64,000 bases of DNA from Lunularia cruciata (GCA_948567375.1 OX419756.1:69728552-69792551); one strand, 5' to 3'; shown: positions 1 to 11,728, counted from the stretch's first letter. Numbers and translations: made by a program. Notes: generated by a model not told the origin, from the sequence alone.

Positions 1-1830
1 TTACCTTTGGAATCCCCCAAACGAATTTGGGAGCTGAGGGTCTTCTTGGGACATGTCAGATACTATAGGAACTTTGTATCAAATTATGTGGTACTTGCTG
101 CACCACTAACCAAGCTTCTAAAGAAGTCCAAAGACTGTTTGTGGGAAGCAAAACAAGAAGAATCTTTCCAAGTGTTCAAGAAGAAACTAGTTGAAGCACC
201 AGTCATGAGGGCTCCAAATTGGGATATCCCTTTCATTTGTATTAAGACACTTTGTCCATGGAAATTAGAGTAGTCTTCAGTCAAAAGGATGAGAAGAAGA
301 AGACTATCCAATTTACTATGCTAGCCAACAACTTTTAGTTGCAAAAAAAATATATTAGATGACTGAAAGAGAAGCACTTGAAATGGTATATGCCTACAAG
401 AAGTTTTGCCTCTATTTTTTGGGATATGATTTTGTCTTCTATGTGGACCATTATGCTTTGCAAAATTTGGTAAAGAAGGCAGATTTTCTAGGAAAATTGC
501 AAGATGGATCTTGTTGTTACAAGAGTTTACATACTATACAAGTAAAGAAGGGAGCTTTGCATTCAAATGTAGACTTCTTATCTAGGCAAGAAACTCAAGA
601 GCGAGAATTGGAAGTCAATGATTGGTTTTCTAACAAAGAGCTATGTCATTTGATGGCAATGTGAAGTATGAGGTATGCGGCCAAATATCACTATCTGCAT
701 ACTTGCAAGTGTCCTAAAGGACTGGACCCAAAGTAGAGCAAAGTATTCCTTAGGAAAATGGGATTGTACCAGCTAGAACACAACATTTTATTTAAAATGG
801 ATGAAGATGAAGTACTTTGGAGGTGCTTGGAGGCATATGAAGTTGCAAGAGTATTTGAGTCCTTACACTCAAAAGCATCAAGAGGACACTATCCCCTAAA
901 GAATATAGTAAAGGAAATTCTTTCATTATGGTATTGGTGGCCTACAATGTATACGGATACTCATGCCCATATCCAAGGTTTTGACGCTTGTCAAAGAACA
1001 AGAAAGCAAACTGCTACTTCTTAGTGGCCTTTGAGACCAATTTTGCCATTGGCCTCATTTGAGAAATGTGGAATTGATTTTGTAGGTCCAATTCAATTGG
1101 TGACCCAAGTCATGAGGAAGAGATAAATCTTAGTGTGCACTGATTATGCTACCAAGATAGTTGAAGTGGAGGCAACTCGGAGAGATGATGCAAAAATTGT
1201 CACCAAATTTGTGTTCTGCAACATCATTTCACGTTACAGATGTCCTTTGGAATTGGTCCTTGGGAATGTCCTTTGGAATTGGTTAGTGACAAGAGGACTC
1301 AATTTCGGACTTACTTTTGAAAGCATTAACCAAGTACTTCCAAATTAAACATTGGAAGACAATGCCTTACAACCCAAAGGACAACGGATTTAACGGAGAA
1401 AGTGAATATATTTTTGTGCAAAGTTTTGAATAAAGTGATTGTAAACTTTGCTTATGACTAGGACAGAAAGCTACTTATAGCTTTGTGGGCATATAGAACC
1501 ACCAAAAATATAACAACCAAGCAAACTCCATATTTCTTGACATACGGATTGCATTCCATACTACCAATTGAATTTAAGTACCATCATATTGGATCCTTTG
1601 TGAGGAATGATTTTCAGAGGAAGAAAGTCAAGATTTTTGGATCCATCAACTAATGTGGTTAGAAGAGAAACAAGATGATGCAATGCAAACCATGAAGGAA
1701 ATACAAGATCAGCAGAAAGTCAGGCATGACAGGCAAATAAAGCCTATTGTTGTTGAAGAAGGAGATTTGGTGTTATTAAATGAAAATTGCCAAATATTTT
1801 TTCCAAGCAAGCTGCACTTACGGTGGATGG
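1..1830 (+). pseudogene. Element A: decayed Ty3/gypsy pol remnant (RT end, RNase H, integrase)
   Basis: Several reading frames broken by stops and shifts follow the gypsy pol order. Positions 7-273 give the end of reverse transcriptase and the linker (a GHVRYYRNF segment, then LTKLLKK). Positions 359-640 give RNase H pieces (TEREALEMV, VDHYALQNL). Positions 758-1020 give the integrase zinc domain (RGHYPLKN, YWWPTMY), in which the first Cys of the CxxC pair is not visible. Positions 1060-1500 give the integrase core (CGIDFVGPI), and 1653-1800 an integrase C-terminal segment (EEGDLVLLNE). The 5' part lies outside the window. At least four frame changes and several stops make it non-functional. 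The lineage within Ty3/gypsy cannot be told by eye. Confidence 0.8.
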
Positions 1831-2246
1831 GAGCATATCATGGGATGCATATCTATGAAAATGGCTCTATTCAAATGAAGGCTAAATGGGGAAAAAAACA
1901 AGAAGAATCATGTGTTAGGTATAGACCTAAAGTTGACCTAGGGTCAAGATCAACAGGACTCAGGTCAAACAGATGGAAATATGGATCCAAAGTTAGAGGA
2001 CTTCATATCAAGATGTGCAACCCAATCCAAGAAACCTATAAAAACTTTTCCTCTGGTCTAGCCAATCAAGAAAGTATAGGTAAAGAAAGCAACTACCTCA
2101 AGATCAGGATGACATTGAGAGTGACAGAAAATAGACATGCAAAACTGGCATGTCAATTGAAGATCAATTAAAGAATGACCAATCAGCAAAAGACTTCATC
2201 AAGTGAATTTTCAAATGTCATAACAATATCCCATCCCTCTCAATAG
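1831..2246. other. Junction segment without recognisable feature
   Basis: This stretch lies between the integrase end of element A and the G-type ORF fragment. It may be the 3' end of element A. I see no LTR pair, no gene and no clear target duplication. Confidence 0.4.
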
Positions 2247-2690
2247 TTGTCCCAAAGGCTCTTGTTAGAATCTTGGGTTTTTTATCTTTCAAAGACAAAG
2301 AGGGAGGAAGCATACAAGGGCTCAAAGGGAAGTAAGCATGATGTGGTGAAGGGTCTTTCAATTTGTTGCTTAGATGTAGTGGCAAGGATTGAAGTCTTGA
2401 GTAGACTTTGTATCACCTTTTTGGCATGGAATTGGAACTTGAGCTTTTTAGGGTTCATGGCAAAAATTGCTGCAAGGAATTGCAAAGATGGTCCCAAGAC
2501 AAAAGGGAAGAGAGGAAATAAGGCTCAATGGATTGAGTCTGATTGGAGATAAGTCTTGGCGAGAGAAGTAGTGGAAGTAGGAGAAGTAGGAAGAGTCACC
2601 TTCTATTGAAAGCGTGATTCTTCAAAAGAAACAACCAGGGTGAAGAATTCTTTTAGTATACCTTGCACAAAGAACAGGTACAAGGTGGAT
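2247..2690 (+). pseudogene. Fragment of the element-G coiled-coil ORF family
   Basis: The translation contains ARIEVLSRL, TFLAWNWN, GFM and WIESDWR, which line up in order with the N-terminal part of the long ORF at 32616-35045 (ARIEVLSRL, TFLAWNWN, PGFM, WTESDWR). It continues, with stops and a frame change, to a TKNRYKV segment matching TKNGYKV there. Homology ends abruptly at about 2690, where RNase H sequence of element B begins. It is a truncated, decayed copy. It shows that the ORF family exists in more than one place in this genome. Confidence 0.75.
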
Positions 2691-4235
2691 TGTGACAACC
2701 CTGATCATCAGCCGCTGAAGTGGTTGATGAAGTCCGACAAGCTTTCAAGGAAGCTTGCACGATGGGCTCTGATTTTACAAGAGTATGATTTCACGGTTGC
2801 TCACAGACCTGGAGTGGTGAACCGTGATGCAGATGGGTTGAGTAGAAACCCATGCCCCAGCCAGCAGGATCAGACTGGAGCACGTTGGCATGGTGAGATA
2901 GATGAGGAGATGGTGCCGGGTTGGCATGCATCGGCCTTTTTGTGTATATTTGTAGAGGCTTTGGTGGTATCTCTCTCAGCGCATACAGGAGGAGTTATTG
3001 AGGTCACAAATCCAAAGAGTGAAGATATTGGTATAGTTCAGCGAGACATTCATGATAATGTCTTACTGATGGACTATCTTTGCACTGGTGTTGTGGGTGG
3101 CATACTTGGGGCCAAGGAGAAAGACTGTGTTCTTCAGCAAGCCAGAGGGTTCAGATTGGAGGGTAGACACCTTTTGCGTGTATGGGAGGATGGTAGAGTG
3201 CGAGTAGTACCACTTCCATCTTAGAGACCACAATTGGTCCGTCATGTTCATGAGGAGTTAGGACATTTTGGAGTAAAGCATACATATAGCTTACTCCAAA
3301 GTCGTTATTGGTGGCGCGGTATGCAGACCGAGGTACAGCAGTTTGTTGCCAGATGTGTGGTTTGTGACCAAGTTAGAGCATCATTCAATGCTCGTACGCC
3401 ACAATTATACCATTACCTATCATGGGATTGGGTTACCATTGGAGTTTGGACTTTGCCGGACCTTTACCACTGACTGTGAGACATCATCGGTATGTTTTGG
3501 TGATGGTGGAGCACTTCTCCAAGTGGATTGAGTTGGTGGCACTTCCTGACAAGTCTAGTGAAGGGACAACTTACTTGTTCCTGGATCGAGTTCTTAGTCA
3601 TTTTGGTGCACCAGTTGAGGTTTTGACTGATCAGGGTACAAAGTTCTTGGGGGAGTTTCAGGTCTTGTGTGACAAGGCTTTGATTGATCATTGTACAACA
3701 TCCCGAGATCACCCTGAGGCAGCTGGCTTAGCAGAGAGAGTGGTTCAGACGGTGAAGAGAGGATTGCAAAAGTATGGTTTGTAGAGAGGCCACCTGGGAG
3801 ATTGGGATCTCAAATTACCTTGGTTGGCCATGGGCTATCGGTTCAGCTGGCAAGCCTCCTTAGCATCCTTCTCTCCATACTTTCTACTCTATGGACGAGA
3901 TCCAGATTTACCGGCCGCCATCCATCAAGATGCTACTGTAGTTTTGGACTTGGATGACCCCAATGTATGGATGAGCACATGTTCTCAGCGGGCAGAGATC
4001 TTCCCGAGAGTGATGCCGATGGCCTTTGAGAACTTGGCAATTGCTCAGCATAGAGATACTTAACGCTATGCTACCATTTGAAGAGGAGGTTATAGACCCT
4101 CGATCCGTCGATTTCATCCAGATGACTATGTATATCTATAGCAGACAGCACCAATGACACTTGATATTTCTACAGGCCGCACTATCTTGAGAGTACGCAA
4201 GGTTTTGCCATCTGGAGTCCTTGTGTTAGAAGGAC
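2691..4235 (+). pseudogene. Element B: Ty3/gypsy pol remnant (RNase H end and integrase)
   Basis: Frame 0 from 2691 gives the end of RNase H (HQPLKWLM, RLARWAL-like, DADGLSR). After a spacer and a stop at 3222-3224, the HHCC zinc domain follows (HEELGHFG, YWWRGM, CVVC). A frameshift near 3420 moves to the integrase core at 3422-3784: D in LDFAGPL, D in LTDQGTKF and E in AGLAERVVQT, 34 residues between the last two. The C-terminal region continues past a stop at 3782-3784 to about 4230 (RTILRVRKVLPSGVLVLEG). The reading frame then resumes across a solo LTR at 4928. The 5' half, including RT, is missing. Confidence 0.85.
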
Positions 4236-4927
4236 TATGAGCCAGCATGTCTCTCACTCAGGATGAACCTCTGATGGCTATTATAGTAGCGCACCATGGA
4301 CTAAGAAGGCAAGGAACCCAAACTCCATCATACTCCTCCAAGGCTAACACTCCAAGACTCAAGACATTGCTCACTAGAGAACTCAATGAGAGAGAGATAG
4401 TTGCAAATGAAAGGATGATGAGTACCTCCTCACCCCTTGTTTATATACTTGTGAAATAGTTACGCACCAAAGTTACAAATTACCGTAGTAACTCAAGTTA
4501 CTAGACTACAAGTCAAGTTAAGTCAAAAAGTAGAAAGGAATATCCATTCACATGGATATATTCTCCTAAGCATGTGGTCTTATCTTGACCTAACCACTAA
4601 GTCAAGGATTCCTTCACATGGGCTATCCTTGGACTAAAGAAGAATCCAAAACAAAAAGGCTTGTGGGCCCAAGAGTTCTCAACTCTTTCCTCAAAGTCAA
4701 ACACCTAGGAATAATACCAAGTCAACACACTAAAATCCAAAATAGTGGTGCTCATCTTTTCTACTTCCTCTAAAGTAAAGTCCCCTCTATCTTAGCTATG
4801 ACTAACTTTAGCTAACCATGACTAATATAGAACCATCCTTTATCTCTATATAAATAATATCTCTTAACTACTTGTAATACCAAGCTAAATATCATAATAC
4901 CACACACATGCACAAATGGGTGTTACA
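4236..4927 (-). repeat. Solo LTR (C/D/F family) inserted in element B
   Basis: About 692 bp, homologous over its length to the LTRs of elements C and D, reading as an LTR on the minus strand (start at 4927, TGTAACACCC; end at 4236, GGCTCATA, where the family has GGCTCACA). Imperfect 4-bp flanks GGAC/GGAT are present. The coding sequence of element B continues directly on the other side, which proves insertion. No internal element sequence accompanies it, so it is a solo LTR. Confidence 0.9.
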
Positions 4928-5185
4928 GGATGTGATTGTGTTGTTTGGAAGGATCATGTGCGCAATCGTGCGCCATGCCTCCTCCCAAACATTGATGGTA
5001 CTATGGACCCAAGCTTGGCACTTGTACATGCAGGCTTGAGGTGTTTGTTATGTGGCTCTTTTGGTGGAGTTGCTACTATGTTAGTGTGTGATAGCTGTTC
5101 GAGCGGATGGCATATGGCATGTTTGACTCCTCCTCTCACGGTGGTTCCTCAGGGACAATGGTTATGTCCTAGACGTACTTGACTT
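4928..5185 (+). pseudogene. Element B integrase tail with PHD-finger-like zinc domain
   Basis: Beyond the solo LTR the element B frame gives a VVWKDHVRN segment and then a Cys4-His-Cys pattern typical of a PHD finger: CLLC, thirteen residues, CDSC, four residues, H, two residues, C, then WLC. PHD fingers of this type (C-x2-C, C-x2-C, H-x2-C, C-x2-C) read histone H3 tails. Here the eighth metal position is Arg (CPRR), so this copy probably does not fold fully. The domain sits where chromoviruses carry a chromodomain, so a role in directing integration to chromatin is a reasonable inference. It is not shown here. Confidence 0.7.
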
Positions 5186-5349
5186 ATAGCTAGTTCATTC
5201 TTTATATGGTATAGATTGCAGACAGGCGACTTACGATGGGGCTCCATAGCACCTGGCCTCTTGATCTTTGCCCATTAGAGGGTATACCATATACTTAGAG
5301 TAGATGGCTATCTGGAGTTAGAGGGACCTAACCGCCAGCAAGGGGGGCG

Positions 5350-5907
5350 ATTGTGGCCCTTTAGAGTCTATGTATGACTTATGTGTGAGTTGTGCTTCTA
5401 TAGTTTATGATGTTGACAGCAATGTATGTTGTGTAGTGATGTATATACGCATGACAATTGTCACGTCATTTGTAGTGCCGCATCTAGATGCTCGGACACT
5501 GGAGTTCTAGTGATAGTAGTTAGAGTTATTTCAACAGTATCTCAGAGACAACTTTCTGAGGGTCAAATTTTGTGTTCGGGATACTAACTTCACGGTGGAG
5601 TCTACCGTCACTTTGCACCATTTGCACCGTCAAGTATGCCGTCAGCGGGACCGTTAGGGTTTCAGAGCTAGCTCCATTCCAGGGGGTATAGTTTTGAAGT
5701 GAGCTCCAGAGAGCTCACTTCTCTGATGTTGAGCCTTTGAGTTCCTGGCTATGGTGGACAAAGGCCGGCAAGCATCACTTGGATTCTCTATGCTTGAGTG
5801 GGTGTGGCTTGACTGTAATCAGTGCCCAGTTGTTGGCAGTTTATAGAGTGACAGATCAAGTATTGATCTGAGTTGAATTGAGTTGAGAGGAGTAAGCAAT
5901 CTGATTT
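5350..5907 (+). repeat. Candidate 3' LTR of element B
   Basis: A purine-rich stretch (AAGGGGGGCGA, 5340-5350), the expected shape of a polypurine tract, is followed by about 557 bp. After that, the first 107 bp begin again at 5908. Direct repetition of the head of the unit, next to a polypurine tract downstream of the integrase, suggests an LTR. The termini are not clean TG...CA as read, so the call is tentative. Confidence 0.45.
5696..5721. repeat. Perfect 11-bp-arm hairpin
   Basis: Arms GAAGTGAGCTC and GAGCTCACTTC are separated by CAGA, inside the candidate LTR of element B. It could form a stem-loop in the transcript. No function can be assigned. Confidence 0.7.
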
Positions 5908-6014
5908 ATTGTGGCACTTTAGAGTCTATGTATGACTTATGTGTGAGTTGTGCTTCTATAGTGTATGATGTTGACAGCAATGTATGTTGTGTAGTGATGT
6001 ATATACGCACGACA
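5908..6014 (+). repeat. 107-bp direct repeat of 5350-5456
   Basis: Nearly identical (a few mismatches) to 5350-5456 with a constant offset of 558 bp. It ends abruptly where the protease region of element E begins, so it is either a second, truncated LTR copy or the product of a recombination. Confidence 0.85.
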
Positions 6015-6480
6015 GAGGATGGGAGTGAGGTTGAAGGAGAAGTAGGAACTTTTGGCCTAGAGCTTGAACAGGAAAAGCCAGAGGATGAGACCCGAGAAGC
6101 ACGTGTTTATGATGTTACTCTTGAGGATGAGAAGTCTTTTGTGCCCTTGGCTCAAGAGGTGCAGGATTCTTTTTGGGCTAGGAGTTGCAGCAAGTGTGAG
6201 ATTGAGATGCAAGGGATGAAGCACCCAATGAGAGCGTTCATTGACTCAGGATCTGAGGTCAACCTCATACCAAAGGCGGTCTATGATGAAGGGCGCTAGA
6301 AGGTGGACCGTGAAATTGACTGGAAGGTAAACTCTATAAATAGGACCAAGAATGTGTTGTGGGGAGCTTGTCCAAATGTCAAAATCAAGATAGGGAATGT
6401 GGTAGAGCCTATCAACATGTTTGTGCATGATACCTTGCCTTACTTGGTGATCCTAGGATAGCCCTTAATCATTCAATTTA
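6015..6480 (+). pseudogene. Element E: retroviral-type aspartic protease remnant
   Basis: The translation includes an acidic stretch and then an aspartic protease: active-site segment AFIDSGSEVNLI (D-S-G near 6242), and after a TAG where a Trp codon is expected (6297-6299) the second half ending in LPYLVILG (near 6455). A second TAG follows that motif. The element is interrupted at 7083 by element D and resumes at 15556 with its RT. Both stops are explained by single G-to-A or C-to-T changes. Confidence 0.75.
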
Positions 6481-7083
6481 GGATGGAGAGCAAGGTCTTG
6501 AATGATGAGACTCATTGGCAAAGGTTAGATGTCAGAAGTCAGAACGGGTCCAGAATAGTGCAATTTCCTACTATTTTGTTGGGCAGCAATAGAAACAAGA
6601 GAGAGTTGAGAGATCCTGAGAAGTCTAATGGAAGGTGTGGTTTCCACCAAGTGCCTTGGCAGAGAAGGTGGGAGGACAAGGCACCATATATGGTATCCCA
6701 TCGCTGAAAATCATCAAGGAAGACTATTTTGATAGGACCTACATGGGAATTCAGAGTGTTAGAACTGTTTGCTTTGCAAACTTAGAGAGCACATCAAGAA
6801 TTTTGCAAAAAAGAATAAGAAAGAAAGAGAGAGTTCTGAAAACAGCGAGGGAGATGGATGATAGCAAGACTATCATTTGAGTGCTAGAGGGCTGGGGAGA
6901 AGGCAAGGCAGTCCAAGAGGTGATCTGGGTGATGGAGAAAGGAGAACCTATGGTAAAGATAGGAAAGGAACTTCATGAAGCACTTTAAGAGTTGGTTCAT
7001 GAGGTGGAGTGTAACACTAAGTACAAAAAAATGGACAAGAAGGTTTGTCCTATTTCAAGATCAAGGAGATTGGGTGTGTGAAT
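6481..7083 (+). other. Element E, region between protease and RT
   Basis: It presumably encodes the linker between protease and RT of element E. Open stretches of 74 and 81 codons occur, but no domain is recognisable. It ends exactly at the LTR of element D. Confidence 0.5.
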
Positions 7084-7774
7084 TGTGAGCCGGCCTGTCT
7101 CTCACTCAGGATGAACCTCTGATGGCTATTATAGTAGCGCACTATGGACTAAGAAGGCAAGGAACCCCAACTCCATCATACTCCTCCAAGGCTAACACTC
7201 CAAGACTCAAGACATTGATCACTAGAGAACTCAATGAGAGAGAGATAGTTGCAAATGAAAGGATGATGAGTACCTCCTCACCCCTTGTTTATATACTTGT
7301 GAAATAGCTATGTACCAAAGTTACAAATTACCGTAGTAACTCAAGTTACTAGACTAAAAGTCAATTAAGTCAAAAAGTAGAAAGGAATATCCATTCACAT
7401 AGGCATATTCTCCTAAGCATGTGGTCTTATCTTGACCCAACCACTAAGTCAAAGAGTCATTCACATGGGCTATCCTTGGACTAAAGAAGAATCCAAAACA
7501 AAAAGGCTTGTGGGCCCAAGAGTTCTCAACTCTTTCCTCAAAGCCAAATACCTAGGAATAATACCAAGTCAATATACTAAAGTCCAAAATAGTGGTGCTC
7601 ATCTTTTCTACTTCCTCTAAAGTAAGGTCCCCTCTATCTTAGCTATGACTAAATTTAGCTAACCATGACTAATATAGAACCATCCTTTATCTCTATATAA
7701 ATAATATCTCTTAAGTACTTGTAATACCAAGTTAAATATTGCAATACCACACACATGCACAAATGGGTGTTACA
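7084..7774 (-). repeat. Element D 3' LTR
   Basis: 691 bp, homologous to the LTR at 14864-15555. On the minus strand it begins TGTAACACCC and ends GGCTCACA. Directly inside it, 7775-7791 is a short purine-rich tract on the minus strand. Confidence 0.93.
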
Positions 7775-7799
7775 TTTACCCCTGGACTAAGTTTTCACT

Positions 7800-9000
7800 T
7801 TGTCCCCAAAGTGAAGGTCTCTCTACCTTCTATGGTTCATCTTCAACTTATCATGGTTAATCCTATCAAAGTGTCTTCCTCCCAACTCCTTGAGATCATA
7901 GGTGTAATTGGCCCACACCTTCTCCACTATGAAAGGTCCAAAGAACTTAGGCAAAAACTTCTTTTGCACTCTCTTGAATCAAATGGAATCAAACAACATT
8001 ACCCAATCAGCTTCTTTGAAAGTCTCCACCTTCTTCTTGCCTTGCCTCTTGTCATGGCTCTCCTTTTGTTTCCTTTGGGCTTGCTCCACTTGAACCATAG
8101 CAACTGCTCTTGCCTCTTCCCACTCCATGAGTTGATCCTTCCTTGACTTCTCTGCATCACCTCCTTGTGCTTTCTTCAATCTCCTATGAATGCTTTGGAA
8201 GGTAGGAAGATCAAAGTGAATAGGTAAGGTAGACTCAATACCATACACCAATTGAAATGGAGAATATCCGGTGGAAGTCTTCATAGTTGTCCTATACTCC
8301 CACAAAACTGCATGAATCCTCTTGTCCCAATGATGTTTAGCCCCCTCCATTTCTGCATCTTTGGCCAACATCATGCACAAGGTCTGATTAGTTCTCTCTG
8401 TCAAGCCATTGGAATTTGGCTTATAGGATGTAGTTACTCTATGTGTGATAGAGAAATGTCGTAGCATGGCTGTAGTTATGTTTCCTGTAAACTCTCCTCC
8501 TCTATCAGAAACCAACTCCAAAGGGCATCCAAACCTAGTGATAATGCGTTCATAAAGAAATCTACCCACTTCATCTTCATTCTTGTCCCTCAATGGTCTA
8601 ACCTCAACCCACTTGGTAAGGTCATCAGTAACTACCACAATGTACCGATTGTTCCTTGGGGTTCTATTGAGAGGACCTACAAAATCAATTCCCCACTTCT
8701 CAAAAGGTCCTAGTAATGGAATTGATCTAAGTGGTGGAGTGGATGTAGACTTTCTAGCAAAAGCTTGACAAACATGACAAGTTTTGCAATAATAAAGACA
8801 ATCCTTGAAAACCCCTCTCCAATGGTAACCTGCATCTAGAATCTTGAAAGCAGTCACCTTTCTTGCAAAGTGTCCTCCACATACTAAACCTTCATGAAAC
8901 TCCTTTATGAGAAGGATAGACTCTTCCTTACCCACTGCTCTTTGAAGTAGACCATCTGCTCCTTGGTGAAAAAGAATATCCTCCACCATTGTGTACGGTC
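7800..9000 (-). pseudogene. Element D integrase (second half of pol)
   Basis: Open from 8989 down to an in-frame TGA at 7979-7981. Downstream of the TGA the same frame continues to the end of the integrase. The zinc domain reads HEGLVCGGHF and CKTCHVC. The core has D in GIDFVGPL, D in VSDRGGEF and E in GLTERTNQT. Element C has CGA where this copy has TGA. The 5' half of pol is separated by the solo LTR at 9001-9692, so the protein cannot be made intact. Confidence 0.9.
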
Positions 9001-9692
9001 TGTAACACCCATTTGTGCATGTGTGTGGTATTGTGATATTTAGCTTGGTATTACAAGTACTTAAGAGATATTATTTATATAGAGATAAAGGATGGTTCTA
9101 TATTAGTCATGGTTAGCTTAAGTTAGTCATAGCTAAGATAGATGGGACCTTACTTTAGAGGAAGTAGAAAAGATGAGCACCACTATTTTGGATTTTAGTG
9201 TGTTGACTTGGTATTATTCCTAGGTGTTTGGCTTTGGGGAAAGAGTTGAGAACTCTTGGGCCCGCAAGCCTTTTTGTTTTGGATTCTTCTTTAGTCCAAG
9301 GATAGCCCATGTGAAGGAATCCTTGCTTTAGTGGTTGGGTCAAGATAAGACCACATGCTTAGGGGAATATGCCCATGTGAATGGATATTCCTTTCTACTT
9401 TTTGACTTTACTTGACTTTTAGTCTAGTAACTTGAGTTACTACGGTAATTAGTAACTTTGGTACGTAACTATTTCACAAGTATATAAACAAGGAGTGAGG
9501 AGGTACTCATCATCCTTTCATTTGCAACTATCTCTCTCTCATTGAGTTCTCTAGTGAGCAATGTCTTGAGTCTTGGAGTGTTAGCCTTGGAGGAGTATGA
9601 TGGAGTTGGGGTTCCTTGCCTTCTTAGTCCATGGTGCGCTACCATAATAGCCATCAGAGGTTCATCTTGAGTGAGAGACAGGCCGGCTCACA
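9001..9692 (+). repeat. Solo LTR inserted in element D pol
   Basis: 692 bp starting TGTAACACCC and ending GGCTCACA, in opposite orientation to D and nearly identical to the LTRs of element C. It is flanked by a perfect 4-bp duplication GGTC. The uninterrupted sequence is seen in element C near 29605. It is the youngest event in this nest. Confidence 0.95.
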
Positions 9693-11719
9693 GGTCTAGA
9701 TCTTGCTACAAGGGCCTTCCTCTCCCTAGCATGCATCCCTTCTAGATAGTTACCTATTGTCACAAAATCCACAATCTCCTTGTACTCCATTGGAACCTCT
9801 TGAGTGACTGAGATTGTCATGAGCTCCTCATCCGGGAAGGAATCATCCACTGGCTCATCTCCATCATGATCATAGGCTCTAGATAACAAATCAGCATTTG
9901 CATGTTTCTTTCTTGGCCTATCCTCAATGGTGTAGTCATACTCTGACAAGAGTATCATCCACCTTGCTAGTCTCCCTTCAACATGAGGCTTGTTGAAGAT
10001 GTACTTCAAAGCCTTGTGATCCGTGACAATGGTGGCTTTCCCTCCAATCAAGTAGTGTCTAAACTTCTTGAGACCAAAGATCACTGCCAACCCTTCTCTC
10101 TCCGTGACAGAGTAGTTCTTCTCTGCTGAAACCATCTGCCTACTAGCATAAGCTATTGGATGATCATGCCAATCTTGGTCTAATTGACTAAGAGTGCATC
10201 CTATAGCTACATTAGAAGCATCAGTGTAGAGGATGAAAGGCTTACTCCAATCAGGTTTAGCAAGAATTGGAGCTACAACAAGGGATTGCTTGAGCTCCTC
10301 AAAAGCTTTGAGAGCCTCCTTGTCCTCCAAAATCACCATGTAATCTACATCCTTCTTCATATAAGGGGTCAATGCATAAGCCTTGTTGGGAAATGAGAAG
10401 ATAAAACTCCTATAGTATCCAACCATACCCAAGAATTGGCATAACTTTGTCAAGCTTGAAGGGAATGGAAAGTCTGAGATTTTGTTCACCTTCTCAGGAT
10501 CAACTGCTATTCCATCCTTGGAGATGATGTGCTCCAAAAGTAGACTTACTTCACATCCAAAAATGCACTTCTCTGGGTTGAGTGATGCATTTGCCTCATC
10601 CAAGCGTTGCAAGACTTTGATTAGGTGCTCAAACTGCTCCTCCTTGCTCCCATAGACACAAAAGTCATCAATGAAGTCTCTCACAAATTTCCCAATGAAA
10701 GGTTCAAATACCTTGTTCATGAACCGTTGGAATGTGGCTGGAGCATTGCAAAGCCCAAAAGGCATGACCTTGAAAGCATAAGTTCCCCAAGGTGTGGTGA
10801 ATGTGGTGAGTTGTTGATGCTCTGGTGCAATCTTGATTTGGTTATATCCACTATAACCATCTCCAAAACTGTACCTCTCATGACCTGCAACCTCCTCCAA
10901 GATCTCATCAATGAATGGCAGTGGGTAGTAGTCCTTCTTGGTAAGAGCATTGAGCTTCTTGTAATCTATACATACCCGAAGCTTGCCATTCTCTTTCTTC
11001 ACAATGACAATTGGAGACACCCATTCTGAATTCTCCACCTCAAAGATAAATCTAGCCTCCTTGAGCTTATCAATCTCCTCCTTCACAACCAAAGATATTG
11101 GTGGGCTAATGCGACGTTGCTTTTGGCGGATTGGTCTTGCATGTGACTCCACCTCTATCTTGTGCTCCTCCAAGGCGACTTCTTTCAAATCCATGTAACT
11201 AAAAGTAAACACATGGATGAACTTGCGGAAAATCTCTTCAAATCTCACCTTCTCCTCCTTGGTAACATTTGGGCCATACTTGAGGGTAGCTAACCTTCTC
11301 TCTACCTCCTCAAGTGTCAATGGTGATTTGTCTGGGTCCTTCAAAACCTCTGGCTTAGGTGCAAAATCCATAGCACACAAGGGATACACATCTGAATCAG
11401 ATTCAGATTCATCCTCCTCTGTGGAAGTCTTCTCTTCCATGGTTGTGTCCACACCTGAAGCTCCTTCTTCAGAATCTGATTCCCAATAATCAGAAGATGG
11501 TGTATCTGAATGTGAAGTGTTGGTGGTGTTAGTCACAGGAACAGTGACTCTATGGTTTGATGGCCCAATCTTTGAGTACCCTTTGTGCCATCGATCAGTT
11601 GTGTGTGCTGCTCTCAACCATTGCCTCCCAAGAAGTAAGTCATAGCTTGAATCCTTCAAGACTTGGAAAGTCATGAGATTTTGAACTCCCATAATTGAAA
11701 CTACCACCTTATCCATCAC
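9693..11719 (-). pseudogene. Element D pol, first half (protease end, RT, RNase H)
   Basis: Open from 11719 down to the solo LTR. It starts with the second half of the protease (DLLLGRQWL), then an acidic linker. RT motifs are [22 protein letters not shown] and the catalytic FIDDF. RNase H follows with YTDASN, TEREGLAV and VTDHKAL, then HANADLLSR. It is in the same frame as the gag-protease ORF upstream, separated by one TGA (11729-11731). Nearly identical to the element C pol. Inactive as an element because of the LTR insertion. Confidence 0.92.
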
Positions 11720-11728
11720 CCCTACTAG

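Noticed and set aside
5883-6299. 138-codon frame taken as one protein
   Set aside because: Its first 44 codons come from the 107-bp repeat. Only the part after 6014 belongs to the protease of element E.
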